This document shows, piece by piece, positions 30,378 to 37,902 of a stretch of DNA of 64,000 nucleotides. Position numbers and translations under genes: made by a program. The DNA is taken from assembly GCA_947493955.1 (NCBI GenBank), contig CANLSQ010000001.1:1240001-1304000 (forward strand), given 5' to 3'. The notes below the pieces were generated by a model. The model had not been told where the DNA came from and made no database searches. It worked only from the letters and a program-made list of their open reading frames with translations. The DNA comes from an uncultured Sphingomonadaceae bacterium (GTDB lineage: Bacteria; Pseudomonadota; Alphaproteobacteria; Sphingomonadales; Sphingomonadaceae). Numbering within the stretch: the stretch's first letter is position 1; each line of letters begins with the position of its first letter.

Positions 30378-30721
30378 TCGTAAATAAAGCCGACCGTCAG
30401 GATGAACAGGAAGATCATCATCGACGACCAGCCGGTCCAGCCAATCTGGTCGAGTGATACGGCCCAGGGGAACAGGAATGCTGCTTCCAGATCAAAAATG
30501 ATAAACAGGATGGCGACGAGATAAAAGCGCACATCAAACTGGCTGCGTGAATCTTCAAAGGCAGGAAAACCGCACTCATATTCCGACAGTTTTTCAGGAT
30601 CCGGACTATGCGTGCCCGTCAGTCGTGATACCCCCATGGGCAGAAAAACAAACAGGGCAGAAAGGCCAAGAGCCACTGCAAGGAAAAGCAGTATTGGCGC
30701 ATATTCGGTTAGATCGACCAC
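30347..30721 (-). CDS. nuoA: NADH-quinone oxidoreductase subunit A
   Basis: 124-aa three-helix membrane subunit and first gene of the complex I operon. The start is GTG with GAGGAA upstream at normal distance. The mobile loop with the conserved cysteine is [20 protein letters not shown], followed by [20 protein letters not shown] with the conserved acidic residues of helix 2. Confidence 0.96.
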   Translation of the reverse strand: MVDLTEYAPILLFLAVALGLSALFVFLPMGVSRLTGTHSPDPEKLSEYECGFPAFEDSRSQFDVRFYLVAILFIIFDLEAAFLFPWAVSLDQIGWTGWSSMMIFLFILTVGFIYEWKMGALDWE

Positions 30722-30752
30722 AAAAGACTCGTTCCTCTAAAATTCAGGGCCG

Positions 30753-30781
30753 CTTTTAGGGATAGGCTCACCAAGCTGCAA
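30753..30781 (-). promoter_or_regulatory. Candidate sigma70-type promoter of the nuo operon
   Basis: On the minus strand TTGCAG (30781-30776) and TAAAAG (30758-30753) are 17 bp apart, 32 bp before the nuoA GTG. The -10 box is only a partial match. It is the best pair seen in the 105-bp space between suhB and nuoA. The call rests on box spacing only. Confidence 0.35.
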
Positions 30782-30826
30782 GGGCCAAATGGCCAGAATT
30801 GGCGCTATCTATTGCTGTTTACATTG

Positions 30827-31645
30827 TTACAGCAGCGACCTCGCCAGAATTTTGTGCAACTTGCTGTGCAGTGCCTCGTTCGCGGCCAATATTTCACGCT
30901 GCCCGATCGGTTGGTCGCCGCCGGTATAATCGCTCACGAAACCGCCGGCTTCACGGACCATCAATATGCCGGCCGCGACATCCCAGACCTGAAGGTCGGC
31001 TTCCCAGAAACCGTCATAGCGGCCAGCAGCCAACCAGGCGAGATCGAGCGAAGCTGCACCATTGCGGCGGATTCCCGCCACTTGCGGTGCAATGGAACCG
31101 AAAATGCGTGACCATTCGGCCAAGTCGCCATGCCCCTTGAAAGGAATGCCCGTGGCGATCAGCGCCTCGGACAGGTCGCGCCGAGCCGAAACCCGCAAGC
31201 GCTTGTCACCGAGATAGGCCCCCTTGTCCATTTCCGCCCACCATGTCTGGTCGGAAACCGGCTCATAAATCAGACCGCTGGTAATCTTGCCCCAGCCCTG
31301 TCCATCATAGGACCGTTCTTGCACAGCGATGGAAATCGCAAAATGCGGTATGCCGTGAAGGAAGTTGCTGGTGCCGTCGAGAGGATCAACAATCCAGCGC
31401 GGTTTGCCTTCTTCAGCTTCAATCATGCCGCCTTCTTCAAGCACAAAGCCCCAGCCCGGGCGCACCTTCATCAGCTCATCATAGAGAATGCGTTCGGATC
31501 GCATATCGGCTTTGGATACAAAATCAGCCGGGCCTTTTTTGGACACCTGAAGATGCTCTACTTCGCCAAAATCGCGGCGCAGGCGTGATCCCGCCTTGCG
31601 CGCGGCGCGTTCCATGACGGTTATAAGGGCGGAATGTGCTGGCAT
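30827..31645 (-). CDS. suhB: Inositol monophosphatase family protein
   Basis: 272-aa Mg-dependent sugar-phosphatase of the IMPase/FBPase fold. Metal-binding motifs are VLEEGGMIE (family EE motif region), WIVDPLDGTSNFLHG and, near the C-terminus, QVWDVAAGILMVREAGG. It could hydrolyse myo-inositol-1-phosphate or related substrates. The SuhB name is by family, and a ribosome-assembly role as in E. coli is not shown. It follows efp after 12 bp on the same strand. Confidence 0.88.
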   Translation of the reverse strand: MPAHSALITVMERAARKAGSRLRRDFGEVEHLQVSKKGPADFVSKADMRSERILYDELMKVRPGWGFVLEEGGMIEAEEGKPRWIVDPLDGTSNFLHGIPHFAISIAVQERSYDGQGWGKITSGLIYEPVSDQTWWAEMDKGAYLGDKRLRVSARRDLSEALIATGIPFKGHGDLAEWSRIFGSIAPQVAGIRRNGAASLDLAWLAAGRYDGFWEADLQVWDVAAGILMVREAGGFVSDYTGGDQPIGQREILAANEALHSKLHKILARSLL

Positions 31646-31657
31646 GTAATCCTCTTG

Positions 31658-32218
31658 CTATGCCTTGCCGACATATTCGCGGGCATAGACATCAACAATG
31701 ATCCGCGTCCCGGCCGAGATAAATGGCGGCACCATGACACGTACGCCATTGTCGAGGACCGCAGGTTTGTAGCTCGACGAAGCGGTCTGGCCTTTGACCA
31801 CCGCATCGGCCTCCACAATTTCGGCTTCAATCTGGTCCGGCAACTGAACGGAAATCGGTTTCTCTTCGTAAAGCTCAAGCTGAACATCCATACCGTCCTG
31901 CAAAAACTCAACCGCATCACCAAGCAAATCTGCAGGTAATGTAATCTGCTCGTAATTTTCCTTGTCCATGAAAGTCAGCATATCATCATCGGCAAAAAGA
32001 TACTGAAACGTCTTGGTATCCAGCCGAACCTTCTCGACTGTATCAGCGCTGCGAAAACGGACATTGGTCTTGCGGCCATCCACCAGGTTCTTCATTTCAA
32101 CCTGCATATATGCGCCGCCTTTGCCGGGCTGGGTATGCTGAATCTTCGCGACCTTCCACAGGCCGTTTTCATAATCCAATATGTTGCCGGGACGGATATC
32201 TACACCGCTGATCTTCAT
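31658..32218 (-). CDS. efp: Elongation factor P
   Basis: 186-aa EF-P, which relieves ribosome stalling at polyproline. The start at 32218 ([19 protein letters not shown]) matches the family; the longer frame from 32317 adds 33 non-conserved residues. The modification loop is [14 protein letters not shown] with Lys33 at its tip, the site of beta-lysylation in EpmA-dependent species. No epm genes lie nearby. Three beta-barrel domains are complete, ending [11 protein letters not shown] possible promoter (TTGCCT 32282-32277, TATAGA 32261-32256, 15-bp spacing) lies just upstream. Confidence 0.94.
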   Translation of the reverse strand: MKISGVDIRPGNILDYENGLWKVAKIQHTQPGKGGAYMQVEMKNLVDGRKTNVRFRSADTVEKVRLDTKTFQYLFADDDMLTFMDKENYEQITLPADLLGDAVEFLQDGMDVQLELYEEKPISVQLPDQIEAEIVEADAVVKGQTASSSYKPAVLDNGVRVMVPPFISAGTRIIVDVYAREYVGKA

Positions 32219-32307
32219 GGAACGTCTCGCTTTCGGAAATCTTGTGTTGCGGCCCTCTATAACGGCGAACGAAGATAGGCAAGCGCAGCGAAGACCGGAT
32301 ATGGCGA

Positions 32308-32320
32308 TTTCATACAATAC
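32308..32320 (+). repeat. Upstream element TTTCATACAATAC, copy 1
   Basis: 13-bp exact repeat located 44 bp before the ATG at 32352. An identical copy lies 43 bp before the ATG at 32650. It contains TACAAT, which could serve as a -10 box, but neither copy has a good TTGACA at 17 bp. It may therefore be a site for another sigma factor or a regulator. Confidence 0.6.
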
Positions 32321-32351
32321 ATTCCCCTAAGCACGATCTACGCGCCAGTTA

Positions 32352-32573
32352 ATGGAAAATGTCCCGGATCCGGTGTCGCCCGAAGAAACAACTGCTCCCG
32401 CTGCTGGTTTATTCAGCGGGACCGAAGCACCTGTGCCCACTTCGTCACCGGCATGCCATGACGGCTTTTTGAGCGAAATCGAACGCATGCCGCATTTCGG
32501 AATTCCTTCGGAAGAGAGTTTCGTGAGAAATTTCCTGAGAGGACGTAAGGGACTTTTTGTCATCAGGCCCTGA
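32352..32573 (+). CDS. Small protein of unknown function, tandem paralogue 1
   Basis: 73-aa protein without signal peptide or membrane segment. It has PEETTAPAAGLFSG in the N-terminal half and IERMPHFGIPSEESFVRNFL near the C-terminus. Both blocks recur in the same order in the next gene (PEET...SGLFGYS and LEQLPNFAPPSKDQFLEQYV). The shared upstream 13-bp element at the same distance supports this strand and start. A minus-strand frame (32327-32563) overlaps and was judged weaker. No family recognised and no strong ribosome site seen. Confidence 0.5.
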   Translation: MENVPDPVSPEETTAPAAGLFSGTEAPVPTSSPACHDGFLSEIERMPHFGIPSEESFVRNFLRGRKGLFVIRP

Positions 32574-32606
32574 ACGATTGCGGCTTGAAATCTGCCGTTA
32601 TGTCTT

Positions 32607-32619
32607 TTTCATACAATAC
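32607..32619 (+). repeat. Upstream element TTTCATACAATAC, copy 2
   Basis: Second exact copy of the 13-bp element, 43 bp before the ATG at 32650. Position relative to the start differs by only one base from copy 1. Confidence 0.6.
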
Positions 32620-32649
32620 CGCGCACTGACATCAATGTAACTAACGGAT

Positions 32650-32895
32650 ATGGCGCAAGCAGAAATCCTGAAACCCGATCGAAACAAGCCCCCAGAAGAA
32701 ACGGACCCATGCGATCCGGTTGCGTCTGGCCTTTTCGGCTATTCCATTAGTGATGGCATGGTGCGTTCCACTATACCGCTCCCTGAATATGTTAGAGATT
32801 TGGAACAACTGCCAAATTTTGCACCACCTTCCAAAGACCAGTTTTTGGAACAATATGTTGAATCGAATATTGGGGTGAACGAAAGCTCTTCCTGA
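32650..32895 (+). CDS. Small protein of unknown function, tandem paralogue 2
   Basis: 81-aa soluble acidic protein related to the preceding 73-aa protein. The shared core is LEQLPNFAPPSKDQFLEQYV compared with IERMPHFGIPSEESFVRNFL; proline, phenylalanine, serine and glutamate positions agree. A serine-rich end follows. It converges on thiE with 19 bp between. Function unknown. The two genes interrupt the otherwise minus-strand stretch between thiE and efp, which suggests insertion of a small cassette. Confidence 0.55.
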   Translation: MAQAEILKPDRNKPPEETDPCDPVASGLFGYSISDGMVRSTIPLPEYVRDLEQLPNFAPPSKDQFLEQYVESNIGVNESSS

Positions 32896-32914
32896 GCGCT
32901 ATCCGTTCGATGGT

Positions 32915-33541
32915 CTAATCCGCCAATATTTCATTGAAACGTTTGACAGCATGCGCCGGACCTTGCGGATCATTCCATACCGAACCGCTGACCGCCAGAA
33001 AATCGGCACCTGCATCAACCAGCGGCTGACAGTTATCCGGTGTAATCCCCCCAATGGCAACGCAGGGAATTTCCATGATCGTTGACCACCATTTCAATAT
33101 ATCGACCTCTGGCCGGTGATGGGTTTCCTTGGTCGTGGTGGGAAAAAACGCACCAAAAGCAACATAATTGGCACCGCCCTCCCCGGCCTCCATCGCCAGA
33201 TGCCGGCTGTCGTGGCAGGTTATGCCGATTTGCATCTGATCGCCTAATTCAGCCCGAGCATCTTTCAGGTCGCCATCGCCCTGCCCCAAATGGACACCAT
33301 CGGCTGCGAGACGTTTGGCCAAATCAACATCGTCATTCACAATGAAAGCGACATCATGCGCATCGCAAATCTCTTTAAGTGGTTCAGCCAAACCTTCCGC
33401 TTCGCCGTGGTCGACATCCTTCACGCGAAACTGGAAAGCAGCAACAGGCCCCGCTTCCAACGCCTGTTGCAACCGCTCCGGAAAGTCACCACCGACATCA
33501 AGCGGTGAAATCAGGTACAGTTGGCAGGATGGTATAGTCAT
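32915..33541 (-). CDS. thiE: Thiamine phosphate synthase family protein
   Basis: 208-aa TIM-barrel enzyme joining hydroxymethylpyrimidine diphosphate and thiazole phosphate. Visible family motifs are QFRVKD, FIVNDDVDLA, GVHLGQGDGD, ITCHDSRHLAMEAGEGGANY, FGAFFPTTTKE and AIGGITPDN. It is the last gene of the tkt operon and has no TPP riboswitch in front. Because the substrate diphosphate loop is not fully canonical, a TenI-like relative remains possible. Confidence 0.85.
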   Translation of the reverse strand: MTIPSCQLYLISPLDVGGDFPERLQQALEAGPVAAFQFRVKDVDHGEAEGLAEPLKEICDAHDVAFIVNDDVDLAKRLAADGVHLGQGDGDLKDARAELGDQMQIGITCHDSRHLAMEAGEGGANYVAFGAFFPTTTKETHHRPEVDILKWWSTIMEIPCVAIGGITPDNCQPLVDAGADFLAVSGSVWNDPQGPAHAVKRFNEILAD

Positions 33542-33553
33542 GGTTGTTACCCC

Positions 33554-34231
33554 TCAATTATCCCGAACAATGCCGAGTAGAAACCCGTCCCATTTTTTTG
33601 AACCGACCGTTTGAATAGCCGTGGCATCGACGAGAGGGTGGTCTTGCAAAGCGCTGTACAACGCCCGTGTGCCGGGCACTTTGGGATCAGAACTATCGGC
33701 ATTGATAACCTCACCCTCTCGAACGACATTGTCAAAAACCAGCATGGCTCCGGGGCGGGAAAGACGAATTGCATGTTCCAGATAGGCCGCATAATTTTCT
33801 TTGTCCGCGTCAACGAAAACAAAGTCGAACCGGGATGCATCACCCGCCTCCAACGCTGCGAGTGATTTCACCGCCTCACCGACTATTATTTCGACCTTGG
33901 GCGCCAGCCCGGCTTTCTCGATATTGCTTCTGGCCAGCGCGGCATATTCAGGCTCCAGTTCCAGCGAAACAAGATGACCATCCTCCGGCAACGCACGTGC
34001 CAGCGAGATGGCTGAATATCCGCCCAGGGTTCCGATTTCCAATATGCGCTTTGCACCTACGCCGCGCGCAAGCAGCTCCAGCATCCGCCCCTGAGTGGTC
34101 GAAACATCTATGGCAGGAAGGTCTTCACGTGCATTGGCAGCCAGACAGGCGTCGAGCGCCGGATCGTTACCGATCAAATGCTCGACGATATAGTCATCCA
34201 CATCTGACCAACTTGGATCGGACTTTGCCAA
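33554..34231 (-). CDS. SAM-dependent O-methyltransferase (caffeoyl-CoA/catechol type)
   Basis: 225-aa class I methyltransferase of the O-methyltransferase family 3. SAM-binding motif I is ILEIGTLGGYSAISLARALP, then LVSLELEPEYA, and the metal-binding loop region is FVFVDADKENYAAYLEHAI. The start is TTG with AGGGAA eight bases upstream. It sits between fda and thiE with gaps of 11 and 12 bp. The acceptor is unknown. Confidence 0.85.
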   Translation of the reverse strand: MAKSDPSWSDVDDYIVEHLIGNDPALDACLAANAREDLPAIDVSTTQGRMLELLARGVGAKRILEIGTLGGYSAISLARALPEDGHLVSLELEPEYAALARSNIEKAGLAPKVEIIVGEAVKSLAALEAGDASRFDFVFVDADKENYAAYLEHAIRLSRPGAMLVFDNVVREGEVINADSSDPKVPGTRALYSALQDHPLVDATAIQTVGSKKWDGFLLGIVRDN

Positions 34232-34242
34232 ATGCTGTTCCC

Positions 34243-35136
34243 TTATACTTTGACGGTCGAAGCCTTGTGGATCTGATCAATGGCGGTGCCCAGCGACTGG
34301 TCAAATTCTTCGTCGGTCATGGAATGACGCAGATCCTGCAGCAAAGCACGAGAGAAACTTGCGATCATACCACGGTTTTTGGCCAGTTCGGTGCAAGCCT
34401 CATCGCGTGAAAACCCGCCAGAAAGGGCAACTACACGGGCCACCCGGGGATGGTCGACAAGCGGCGCATAGAGATTGGCTTCGGCCGGGATCGACAGTTT
34501 CAGCATGACCTTGCGATCTTCTGGAAGCGCATCAAGCTGCTTCGTGATCTCTTCCAGCAAGATGGCGTCGCATTGGGCGCGCTCGGCGCTCTTTATGTTC
34601 ACCTCAGGCTCAATCATCGGCATCAGGCCGTGATCCAGAATCTGGCTGGCGACGTCAAACTGCTGTTTTACAATCGCTGCGATTCCGGTTGCTGAAGCGA
34701 GATTGATAACCGAACGCATCTTTGTACCAAACACATCTTTTGTTTTGGCACGTTCCAGCAATTCGCCAAGACCGGGATTAGGCTTCATCATCTGCACGCC
34801 GTCAGCTTCGTCTTCCAGTCCCTTGTCCACTTTCAGGAATGGCACGACACCGCGTTCCCAAAGCAATGTGGGTACCGGCTTTCCGTCTGCTTCGCCGTCC
34901 ATGGTTTTTTCAAACAGGATCGCGCCGATGACTTTTCCGCTGCCAAAGCTCGGTGCGGTCACGATACGGCTACGCATCCCGTGAATGAGAGCGAACATCT
35001 CGTCATCATTGGAATAGGCATCTTCATTGACACCATAGCCTTTAAGCGCTTTCGGCGTAGACCCCCCACTCTGGTCCAAAGCCGCAATAAAGCCTGCGCC
35101 ATTTTCAATTTTGTCCATCATCTTCGGATCATGCAT
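34243..35136 (-). CDS. fda: Class I fructose-bisphosphate aldolase
   Basis: 297-aa Schiff-base aldolase of the prokaryotic class I type, cleaving fructose-1,6-bisphosphate. Typical segments are FIAALDQSGGSTPKALKGYG at the N-terminus, ILFEKTMDGEADGKPVP, GLMPMIEPEVNI and VMLKLSIPAEANLY. Its placement behind pgk and gap supports the glycolytic role. No class II aldolase gene lies in the window. Confidence 0.92.
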   Translation of the reverse strand: MHDPKMMDKIENGAGFIAALDQSGGSTPKALKGYGVNEDAYSNDDEMFALIHGMRSRIVTAPSFGSGKVIGAILFEKTMDGEADGKPVPTLLWERGVVPFLKVDKGLEDEADGVQMMKPNPGLGELLERAKTKDVFGTKMRSVINLASATGIAAIVKQQFDVASQILDHGLMPMIEPEVNIKSAERAQCDAILLEEITKQLDALPEDRKVMLKLSIPAEANLYAPLVDHPRVARVVALSGGFSRDEACTELAKNRGMIASFSRALLQDLRHSMTDEEFDQSLGTAIDQIHKASTVKV

Positions 35137-35151
35137 GAAATTCGTCCTCGT

Positions 35152-35655
35152 TCAGTTAGATTGTTCGACGAGGATATCGATATCCCGCCATATGATACGT
35201 TCATTGGGAACCATGGTCCCATAAAGGTCTTTGTCTTCAATTCCGTCCGGAGCCCCGCCCAAACGGGTATATAGGCTGCGGGCACGGTCATTGCCGACCA
35301 CCACATGCAACCATATTCCTTTGCGGCCATTTGCCTTGGCTGCACGGGCAGCTGCGGCAAGCAGTTTGCGACCAATGCCCTTGGACCGACCCTCGCTGCG
35401 AACATGGAGATTATCGATATAGGGCATCTCTTCATCCCAGACCGCAACAAAGCCCTGAACCCGATCATCTTCGGCTACCAGAACGATGTCCTGCCGACCA
35501 ATCTCAGCATTGCGCCAACGCTCTGCCATCATTCCGGAAAGTTGATTGTCCAGCAGGTCTTCAGACAAATAATCCCGATAATTTTCCTGCCAGCTGCGCG
35601 CATGGATTTCGGCGATTACCGGCCTGTCTCTATCTTCTGCAGGCCGGATATTCAT
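35152..35655 (-). CDS. GNAT family N-acetyltransferase
   Basis: 167-aa acetyltransferase if started at ATG 35655, which overlaps the pgk stop by 4 bp (ATGA). The longer frame from 35700 lies inside pgk. The acetyl-CoA pyrophosphate loop is [20 protein letters not shown], preceded by the beta-4 strand PYIDNLHV. The C-terminal motif is [13 protein letters not shown]. Substrate unknown. Confidence 0.85.
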   Translation of the reverse strand: MNIRPAEDRDRPVIAEIHARSWQENYRDYLSEDLLDNQLSGMMAERWRNAEIGRQDIVLVAEDDRVQGFVAVWDEEMPYIDNLHVRSEGRSKGIGRKLLAAAARAAKANGRKGIWLHVVVGNDRARSLYTRLGGAPDGIEDKDLYGTMVPNERIIWRDIDILVEQSN

Positions 35656-36842
35656 CGTTGCAGGGCCTTTACGCCCGGCAATTCCTTGCCTTCCATCCAT
35701 TCCAGAAATGCGCCGCCAGCGGTGGATACAAAACTGAAATCATCGGCAACGCCGGCATGATTAAGCGCAGCAACCGTATCGCCGCCGCCTGCAACGGAGA
35801 GCAAGGAGCCTTCCTTGGTCAAAGCCGCGGCTGTTTGTGCGAGCGCGACCGTCGCCATGTCGAAAGGCGGTGTTTCAAACGCCCCCATTGGTCCGTTCCA
35901 GACCAGGGTTTTGCAGGTTTTCAGGACATCGGACAGGGCTTCGACAGCCGCTGGCCCGACATCAAGGATCATTTCATCGTCGGCAACCTCATGCACATTG
36001 ACGGTGCGGGTTGGCGGATTGGGAGCAAATTCCTTTGCGACGACCACATCATAGGGCAGATGCACCGTACAATCGGCCTTGTCCGCCGCTTCTAGTATCT
36101 CATTGGCCGTGTCGGTCAGGTCATGCTCGCACAGTGATTTGCCGACATCAACGCCGCGCGCCGCCAAAAATGTGTTGGCCATGCCGCCGCCGATGATCAG
36201 ATGGTCCACTTTCTCAACCATTTGCCGCAAAACGTCGAGCTTGCTGGAAACCTTCGCCCCGCCAACAACAGCGACCACCGGATGCTCTGGATCGCCTAGC
36301 GCCTTATCAAGCGCGCTTAACTCCCGTTCCATCGAACGTCCTGCATAGGCTGGCAGATGTTCGGCCAGACCGGCGGTTGTCACATGTGCCCGGTGGGCAG
36401 CGGAAAAAGCGTCATTGACGTAAAATGTGCCAAAAGAAGCAATTGCCTTGGCCTTGCCCGGGTCATTTTTCTCTTCACCCGGCGCGAAACGGCTGTTTTC
36501 AACGACCACGATGCTACCATTGGGTAAAGCATCGATAGTATCGCGATCTGGCATTTGCATGAAGCCGACGTCCCGGCCCAGCACCTTGGCCAGAGGCGCG
36601 ACCACGGGTTCCAGCGAATATTTCATATCCGCCTTGCCCTTGGGTCGCCCGAAATGGGCCAGCAACAACACTTTGGCACCGCGATCGGCCAGCTCTGTCA
36701 CGGTCGGCACAACGGCTTTCAGCCGCGTATCATCCGTAACCTTGCCGTCCGCCATTGGGACGTTCAGATCCACCCGGACCAGTCCGGGTTTCCCTGACAC
36801 GTCACCAAGATCATCCAGTGTTTTAAAGCTATTACCAGCCAT
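35652..36842 (-). CDS. pgk: Phosphoglycerate kinase
   Basis: 396-aa glycolytic kinase, full length. The N-terminal substrate domain has [20 protein letters not shown] and [11 protein letters not shown]. The hinge and nucleotide domain show [30 protein letters not shown] and [11 protein letters not shown]. It sits 18 bp after gap and overlaps the GNAT gene by 4 bp. Confidence 0.96.
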   Translation of the reverse strand: MAGNSFKTLDDLGDVSGKPGLVRVDLNVPMADGKVTDDTRLKAVVPTVTELADRGAKVLLLAHFGRPKGKADMKYSLEPVVAPLAKVLGRDVGFMQMPDRDTIDALPNGSIVVVENSRFAPGEEKNDPGKAKAIASFGTFYVNDAFSAAHRAHVTTAGLAEHLPAYAGRSMERELSALDKALGDPEHPVVAVVGGAKVSSKLDVLRQMVEKVDHLIIGGGMANTFLAARGVDVGKSLCEHDLTDTANEILEAADKADCTVHLPYDVVVAKEFAPNPPTRTVNVHEVADDEMILDVGPAAVEALSDVLKTCKTLVWNGPMGAFETPPFDMATVALAQTAAALTKEGSLLSVAGGGDTVAALNHAGVADDFSFVSTAGGAFLEWMEGKELPGVKALQR

Positions 36843-36860
36843 TGCTCAGAACCTTTCTGT

Positions 36861-37865
36861 TTAGAGCAATTTTGCCATGACGGTCGCGGTATCGATCATC
36901 CGGTTGGAGAAACCCCACTCATTGTCATACCAGCTCACCACGCGGGCCAGCTTGCCGTCCATGACCGATGTTTCCAGGCTGTCGACCGAGGAACTGGCCG
37001 GCTGATGGTTGAAATCGCTGGAAACAAGCGGCTTGTCCTCAAAGACGAGAACACCGTTCATAGGCCCGTCAGCTGCGGCTTTCAGCGCTCCGTTGATTTC
37101 CTCAACGCTGGTATCGCGGCCTGGCGTGAAGACCAAATCGACCAAACTTACATTGGGAGTTGGTACACGAACCGAGGAACCATCGAGCTTGCCGTTCAAC
37201 TCCGGCAATACCAGACCCACCGCACGAGCAGCGCCTGTTGTTGTCGGGATCATGTTAACCGCACCGGCGCGGGCCCGGCGCATATCGCTGTGCATCTGAT
37301 CGAGCATGCGCTGGTCATTCGTGTAGCTGTGAATCGTGGTCATGAAACCGCGCTCAATGCCGATCGCGTCGTTCAGCACCTTGGCAACGGGCGCGAGGCA
37401 GTTTGTCGTACAAGATGCATTGGAAACAATGACATCCGATGACGTCAATACGTCATGGTTCACGCCATAGACGACTGTTTTCAGGTCACCTTTTGCCGGT
37501 GCAGAGATCAAAACGCGTTTGGCGCCTGCATCAATATGGGGCTGCGCCGCTTCCACCGACTGGAAGAAGCCCGTGCACTCCAGAACGATATCAATACCCA
37601 TTTCGCCATGGGGCAGCTTGCCTGGCTCGCGTTCCGACGTAACGGCGATTTTCTTGCCATTGACTATGATGCTGTCGCCATCGGCGCTCACTTCGCCCGG
37701 AAAACGGCCGTGGACGCTGTCATATCCGAACAAAAGCGCGTTAGCGTTCGCATCAGCAAGGTCATTGATCGCAACCAGCTCAAGACCGCAGTCAGGGCGC
37801 TCCAATATAGCACGAGCGACCAAACGGCCAATGCGGCCAAATCCGTTAATTGCTACTTTTGTCAT
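36861..37865 (-). CDS. gap: Type I glyceraldehyde-3-phosphate dehydrogenase
   Basis: 334-aa enzyme with NAD-binding motif INGFGRIGRLVARAI and catalytic Cys152 in SNASCTTNCLAPV. Asp36 in AINDLAD suggests preference for NAD over NADP. The C-terminal segment WYDNEWGFSNRMID is typical. It lies 37 bp after tkt in the same operon. Confidence 0.96.
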   Translation of the reverse strand: MTKVAINGFGRIGRLVARAILERPDCGLELVAINDLADANANALLFGYDSVHGRFPGEVSADGDSIIVNGKKIAVTSEREPGKLPHGEMGIDIVLECTGFFQSVEAAQPHIDAGAKRVLISAPAKGDLKTVVYGVNHDVLTSSDVIVSNASCTTNCLAPVAKVLNDAIGIERGFMTTIHSYTNDQRMLDQMHSDMRRARAGAVNMIPTTTGAARAVGLVLPELNGKLDGSSVRVPTPNVSLVDLVFTPGRDTSVEEINGALKAAADGPMNGVLVFEDKPLVSSDFNHQPASSSVDSLETSVMDGKLARVVSWYDNEWGFSNRMIDTATVMAKLL

Positions 37866-37902
37866 AAATGTTGCTCCTTTGAATTCCAGTTTCTTGCTGT
37901 TT

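Noticed and set aside
30783-30794. GGCCAAATGGCC palindrome between suhB and nuoA as a terminator
   Set aside because: The stem is only five pairs without a T-run, and it lies upstream of nuoA rather than after the suhB end in a useful position.
32327-32563. 78-codon minus-strand frame just upstream of efp
   Set aside because: It overlaps the plus-strand small gene; the plus strand is supported by a paralogue and a shared upstream element, while this frame has neither.
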